Assembly: GCA_021776015.1 (NCBI GenBank)
Contig: JAJFGT010000101.1
Location: 1 to 10,421 of the forward strand
Length of the DNA stretch: 10,421 nucleotides
DNA from: Alphaproteobacteria bacterium
Lineage (GTDB): Bacteria > Pseudomonadota > Alphaproteobacteria > Micavibrionales > Micavibrionaceae
Direction of reading: 5' to 3'
Shown: positions 7,859 to 10,421 of the stretch, one piece after another
Numbering within the stretch: the stretch's first letter is position 1
Layout: every line of letters starts with the position of its first letter
Made by a program: the position numbers and the translations under genes
The notes under the pieces: model-generated
What the model saw: the letters and a program-made list of their open reading frames with translations, nothing else
The model's database searches: none
Told to the model about the DNA's origin: nothing

Positions 7859-8006
7859 CTTGTTGTTTATGCCATAAGAGAGATGTAATGACAAAGGAGA
7901 ATAAGCTAAACCAAAAAATTGATATTTTTCTTTCCTATTTTCATAGGATAGCATAATCTAAGGCAGATTTTTAAGTCTGTTAAAATGGATAGGAGCCCTT
8001 AATATT
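7859..8006. promoter_or_regulatory. Divergent intergenic region between PBP1A and the TerD-family cluster
   Basis: About 148 bp that must carry promoters for both the PBP1A block (minus) and the TerD-family gene (plus), unless PBP1A uses the longer start at 7954, in which case only 52 bp remain. A near-perfect dyad, CAGATTTTTAAGTCTG, lies at 7964-7979 with CAGA/TCTG outer arms. TAAAAT at 7981-7986 is a possible -10 for the plus-strand gene, but no good -35 sits 17 bases upstream. AGGAG at 7991-7995 is the likely ribosome site for the ATG at 8007, at a slightly long spacing of 11 bases. Confidence 0.35.
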
Positions 8007-8747
8007 ATGAGTCATAAAGGATCACAAAGCGCAATTCTTGAAGCCACAAAATCTCGATCTCATTTTTCAGGACGAGGGGCAGCAAAGGGCGCCTCTGGAT
8101 ATGTGAATCCAGGGGATGTCTCTGGACATTATGATTTTATTAAACGTAGCGGTGAATCATATTCTATCTCTCCACCAGAAGGAGGGTTTGAAAAGATTAG
8201 AGTAGGGGCTGCTTGGGATAGCATGTATGTTGAAGAAACAGCTCTTTTCGGTCTTATAAAGAAAAAGAAAAAAGCCAATATTGATCTTGATCTTGGGTGT
8301 TTATACGAGCTTCATGACGGAACACGGGGAGCTATTCAAGCTTTTGGAAAGATGTTTGGAGATTCAGAAAACGCTCCTTACATTCATTTATCAGGGGATG
8401 AACGAACAGGTGATTCGGAGGGGGATGATGAGTATATGCTTGTCAATGGTCAGAAATGGTCAGAAATTAAACGCATTCTTGTGTATGTGTATATTTATGA
8501 TGGCGCACTAGATTGGGCTCAAGTTAAACCTCAAATTCAAATTGCTGTTCCTAATGAACATCCTATTGTCGTGACATTATCAGCACATATGAAGGGTTTA
8601 GGTTTATGTGTGATTGCCAATTTAGAAAATATTAGAAATGGACTTGTCGTGACAAACTATACAGAGTACTTTCCTGGGCATAATGAAATGGATCTTGCCT
8701 ATGGATTTGGTCTGGAATGGGATGATGGTCAAAAGAGTTCTCTATAA
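8007..8747 (+). CDS. TerD/TerA-family stress protein with N-terminal extension
   Basis: A 246-residue soluble protein with one TerD-type domain. After a 45-residue Gly/Ser/basic leader come ISPPEGGFEKIRVGAAWD (54-71), a KKKKK insert (85-89), the DLDLGCLYELHDG strand (93-105), and the acidic metal motif SGDERTGDSEGDDE (129-142), which matches the GD-x-RTG-x(3)-GDDE calcium-binding loop of TerD proteins. The C-terminal part (CVIANL, then FPGHNEMDLAYGFGLEW, 201-238) resembles the TerA branch rather than TerD itself. In the family these proteins act in tellurite, oxidative and phage-related stress responses; the biochemistry is poorly known. Here it is first of three same-strand genes, 47 bp upstream of a calcium antiporter. 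The leader of about 45 residues before the domain is unusual and is not a signal peptide. The start is supported by AGGAG at 7991. Confidence 0.85.
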   Translation: MSHKGSQSAILEATKSRSHFSGRGAAKGASGYVNPGDVSGHYDFIKRSGESYSISPPEGGFEKIRVGAAWDSMYVEETALFGLIKKKKKANIDLDLGCLYELHDGTRGAIQAFGKMFGDSENAPYIHLSGDERTGDSEGDDEYMLVNGQKWSEIKRILVYVYIYDGALDWAQVKPQIQIAVPNEHPIVVTLSAHMKGLGLCVIANLENIRNGLVVTNYTEYFPGHNEMDLAYGFGLEWDDGQKSSL

Positions 8748-8794
8748 TTGCAACTCCCTAAAAATTAATAATTAAATGAAAGTGATAACTTGAG

Positions 8795-9814
8795 ATGGAT
8801 GAGTTAAACCAAGGTCAAATTCTGTTTTTGGCTTGTGGCGCACTAGGGCTGGGAATTTGGATGCTTGTTCGTGGTGGAGATGCAACGGTGAATACATCCG
8901 TGTATCTTGCAAATAAATTTGGACTTCCTGCCTTTTTTGTTGGATTTACAATTGTTGGATTTGGAACATCCTTGCCAGAATTGATTGTTTCAATCAATGC
9001 TAACCTTAAAGGATCAGGGGGGATAGCCATTGGGAATGTTATCGGATCTAATGTTGCGAACATTCTTCTTGTCCTTGGAGCTGTCGCATGTATTACCCCT
9101 CTTATCGCCTGCCCACGAGCCTTGTGGCGTGATATTGTAATGATGCTCCTTGCCACTCTCATTCTCATGGGGTTGCTTGTTTATGGTGCGATTACTTCTG
9201 TTGCGGGTGTATTGATGCTGACCCTTTTGACCCTCTATATAATTTGGCAGATAAAAACTCATAGTAGTACAGATTCTCCTGCTCCAATAATAGAAGAAGA
9301 GGGGGCACCTTACAAAAATACATGGGTCGCGATCCTTTTTTTAGTTCTTGGGCTTGTTCTTATTGCTTTGGGTGCTGAATTTTTGGTACGAGGCGCACAA
9401 GTTAGTGCCTCTATTATTGGAATTCCTGATGCTGTGATTGGGTTGACCGTTATTGCAATTGGGACATCTCTTCCAGAGCTTGCCACAGGAATTGCTGCGG
9501 CTCGTAAAGGTGAGACAGATCTTCTCCTTGGAAATATTATAGGTTCAAATGTCTTTAATATTTTGTTTATTCTTGGAATTTCTTCTCTTGTTCAACCGTT
9601 CACTCAAGAATCTATTTCAACTCAAATGGTTCATTTTGATATGTGGATGGTTATGGCTGTGGCTCTCTTCTTTAGTTTCTTTATTTTTGCCTTCAAAAAA
9701 ATAGGAAGAATGGCTGGTGTAACAATGCTTTTGATATATTGTGCTTATATTCTTGGACTTTTCGCTTTATACTGGGGAGAGAATTCTTCGATTCCAAGTT
9801 ATAGTCCACTTTAA
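8795..9814 (+). CDS. Calcium/sodium antiporter, CaCA family (YrbG/CaxA type)
   Basis: A 339-residue inner-membrane protein with the internal two-fold repeat of Na+/Ca2+ exchangers. Alpha-repeat 1: VGFGTSLPEL (54-63, Glu 62) and GNVIGSNVAN (80-89). Alpha-repeat 2: AIGTSLPEL (221-229, Glu 228) and GNIIGSNVFN (246-255). In the structurally known archaeal exchanger the equivalent Glu and Asn residues bind Na+ and Ca2+, and all are kept here. Each half has about five hydrophobic segments, joined by a hydrophilic acidic loop at about 153-175. The length is normal for the bacterial YrbG type. The likely role is Ca2+ export driven by Na+ entry. The ATG at 8795 has only a weak upstream purine stretch. 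It lies between two TerD-family genes, 47 bp after the first, and its stop overlaps the ribosome site of the second (start 15 bp on), so co-translation is likely. Ion specificity is inferred from family membership. Confidence 0.92.
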   Translation: MDELNQGQILFLACGALGLGIWMLVRGGDATVNTSVYLANKFGLPAFFVGFTIVGFGTSLPELIVSINANLKGSGGIAIGNVIGSNVANILLVLGAVACITPLIACPRALWRDIVMMLLATLILMGLLVYGAITSVAGVLMLTLLTLYIIWQIKTHSSTDSPAPIIEEEGAPYKNTWVAILFLVLGLVLIALGAEFLVRGAQVSASIIGIPDAVIGLTVIAIGTSLPELATGIAAARKGETDLLLGNIIGSNVFNILFILGISSLVQPFTQESISTQMVHFDMWMVMAVALFFSFFIFAFKKIGRMAGVTMLLIYCAYILGLFALYWGENSSIPSYSPL

Positions 9815-9829
9815 GGAGATGCTAGATCA

Positions 9830-10421
9830 ATGAACCAACAGCCACCGCCAACAGATATAGAACCGCCTCAAGATTCTTCTCAAAAAGAAAGCTTTGATGA
9901 TTCTCGTCCAGAAGAAAGATTTAATAAAATTGAACAAGGTGAGGAAGTTGTATTAAAAGAACTTGCTCCCCAACTCAAAAACCTTTTGGTAGGTGTTGGA
10001 TGGGACCTTATTGGTTTTGATGAAAAAGTAGCGGATTTAGATTTAAGTATATTCCTTTTGGATAAAAATGATCTAACACGAGAAGATTCTGACTTTGTAT
10101 TCTATGGACATGAAGAAACCTTAGATGGTGCTATAAAGCATACAGGAGATAGCCGAACAGGTGCTGGTTCTGGAGATGATGAGAAAGTTGTTATTGATCT
10201 TTCTAAAGTTCCTTTTGATGTTTCAAAAATTATGGTGGTTTTAACAATTTACGATCCTGCATATAATGGCTATTCATTTGACAATGTCCGAAATGTTTAT
10301 ATGCGTGTTGAGGATGAAGATAGAGAAAGAGAACTTTTCCGTTATTTTTTGACGGACGAGTTGAAAACTCTACCTGAAGAGATGGATGTCGCAAATGGAG
10401 TCTATATTGGATATTTTGAAC
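9830..10421 (+). CDS. TerD-family protein (3' end outside window)
   Basis: The frame is open from the ATG at 9830 to the window edge, giving 197 residues. AAGGAG at 9813-9818 overlaps the antiporter stop and lies 11 bases upstream of the ATG. The first 45 residues are hydrophilic, Pro/Gln- and acid-rich, and probably disordered. The TerD domain then shows LLVGVGWD (52-59), VADLDLSIFLLD (68-79), DFVFYG (88-93), and the metal motif HTGDSRTGAGSGDDE (104-118), followed by VVIDLSKVP (120-128). The C-terminal part, LFRYFLTDEL (169-178) and VYIGYFE, matches the usual TerD ending ahead of the missing last strands. It is closer to canonical TerD/TerZ than the gene at 8007, so the two are paralogues and not a recent duplication. 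As an acidic Ca2+-binding protein encoded next to a Ca2+ antiporter, it probably shares a pathway with it. About 20-40 residues are likely missing. Confidence 0.9.
   Translation, partial: MNQQPPPTDIEPPQDSSQKESFDDSRPEERFNKIEQGEEVVLKELAPQLKNLLVGVGWDLIGFDEKVADLDLSIFLLDKNDLTREDSDFVFYGHEETLDGAIKHTGDSRTGAGSGDDEKVVIDLSKVPFDVSKIMVVLTIYDPAYNGYSFDNVRNVYMRVEDEDRERELFRYFLTDELKTLPEEMDVANGVYIGYFE

Noticed and set aside
8815..9168. A 117-codon open frame on the minus strand inside the antiporter gene
   Set aside because: It lies wholly within a strongly supported CaCA gene on the other strand, has no recognisable domain, and its composition (Arg/Pro/Thr-rich) is what the reverse of a membrane-protein gene gives.
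8795..9814. Membrane gene between TerD-family genes considered as TerC
   Set aside because: The duplicated GTSLPEL and GN-IGSNV-N motifs are diagnostic of CaCA exchangers and differ from TerC, so it is a Na+/Ca2+-type antiporter.

Overview
The window looks like chromosomal DNA from an AT-rich, flagellated Gram-negative bacterium, most likely a low-GC alphaproteobacterium. The evidence is a FliK-type flagellar hook-length protein, a class A penicillin-binding protein of the PBP1A type, a YqgE/AlgH protein, and a long secreted TPR protein of a layout I associate with Alphaproteobacteria. The low GC would suit a host-associated group such as Holosporales, but that placement is a guess. I see no rRNA or tRNA gene, insertion sequence, prophage or CRISPR array.

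Layout from left to right. Positions 1-554 hold the 3' end of a flagellar hook-length control gene on the plus strand. A small unknown gene on the minus strand meets it tail to tail, about 4 bp apart. An AT-rich intergenic region of about 240 bp with a perfect 16-bp palindrome (921-936) follows, then a plus-strand GNAT acetyltransferase (1083-1595). Next comes a minus-strand block running right to left from 7858 to 1739: PBP1A, YqgE/AlgH and a secreted TPR protein of about 980 residues. PBP1A and AlgH are only 2 bp apart and AlgH and the TPR gene are closely spaced, so the three are probably one envelope-related transcription unit. A short divergent intergenic region separates this block from a plus-strand cluster: a TerD/TerA-family protein (8007-8747), a CaCA-family Na+/Ca2+ antiporter (8795-9814) and a second TerD-family protein (9830 to beyond the window).

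The core of the window is ordinary housekeeping: peptidoglycan synthesis, envelope and flagellum. The part most worth a second look is the last 2.4 kb. There, two proteins carrying the TerD-type acidic calcium-binding motif flank a calcium/sodium exchanger in a probable operon. This suggests a calcium-linked stress module in which a CaCA antiporter sits where TerC-type membrane proteins are found in classical ter clusters. That functional link is inferred from gene order and family knowledge and is not shown by the sequence. The second TerD gene runs off the right edge, so the full extent of the cluster is unknown.
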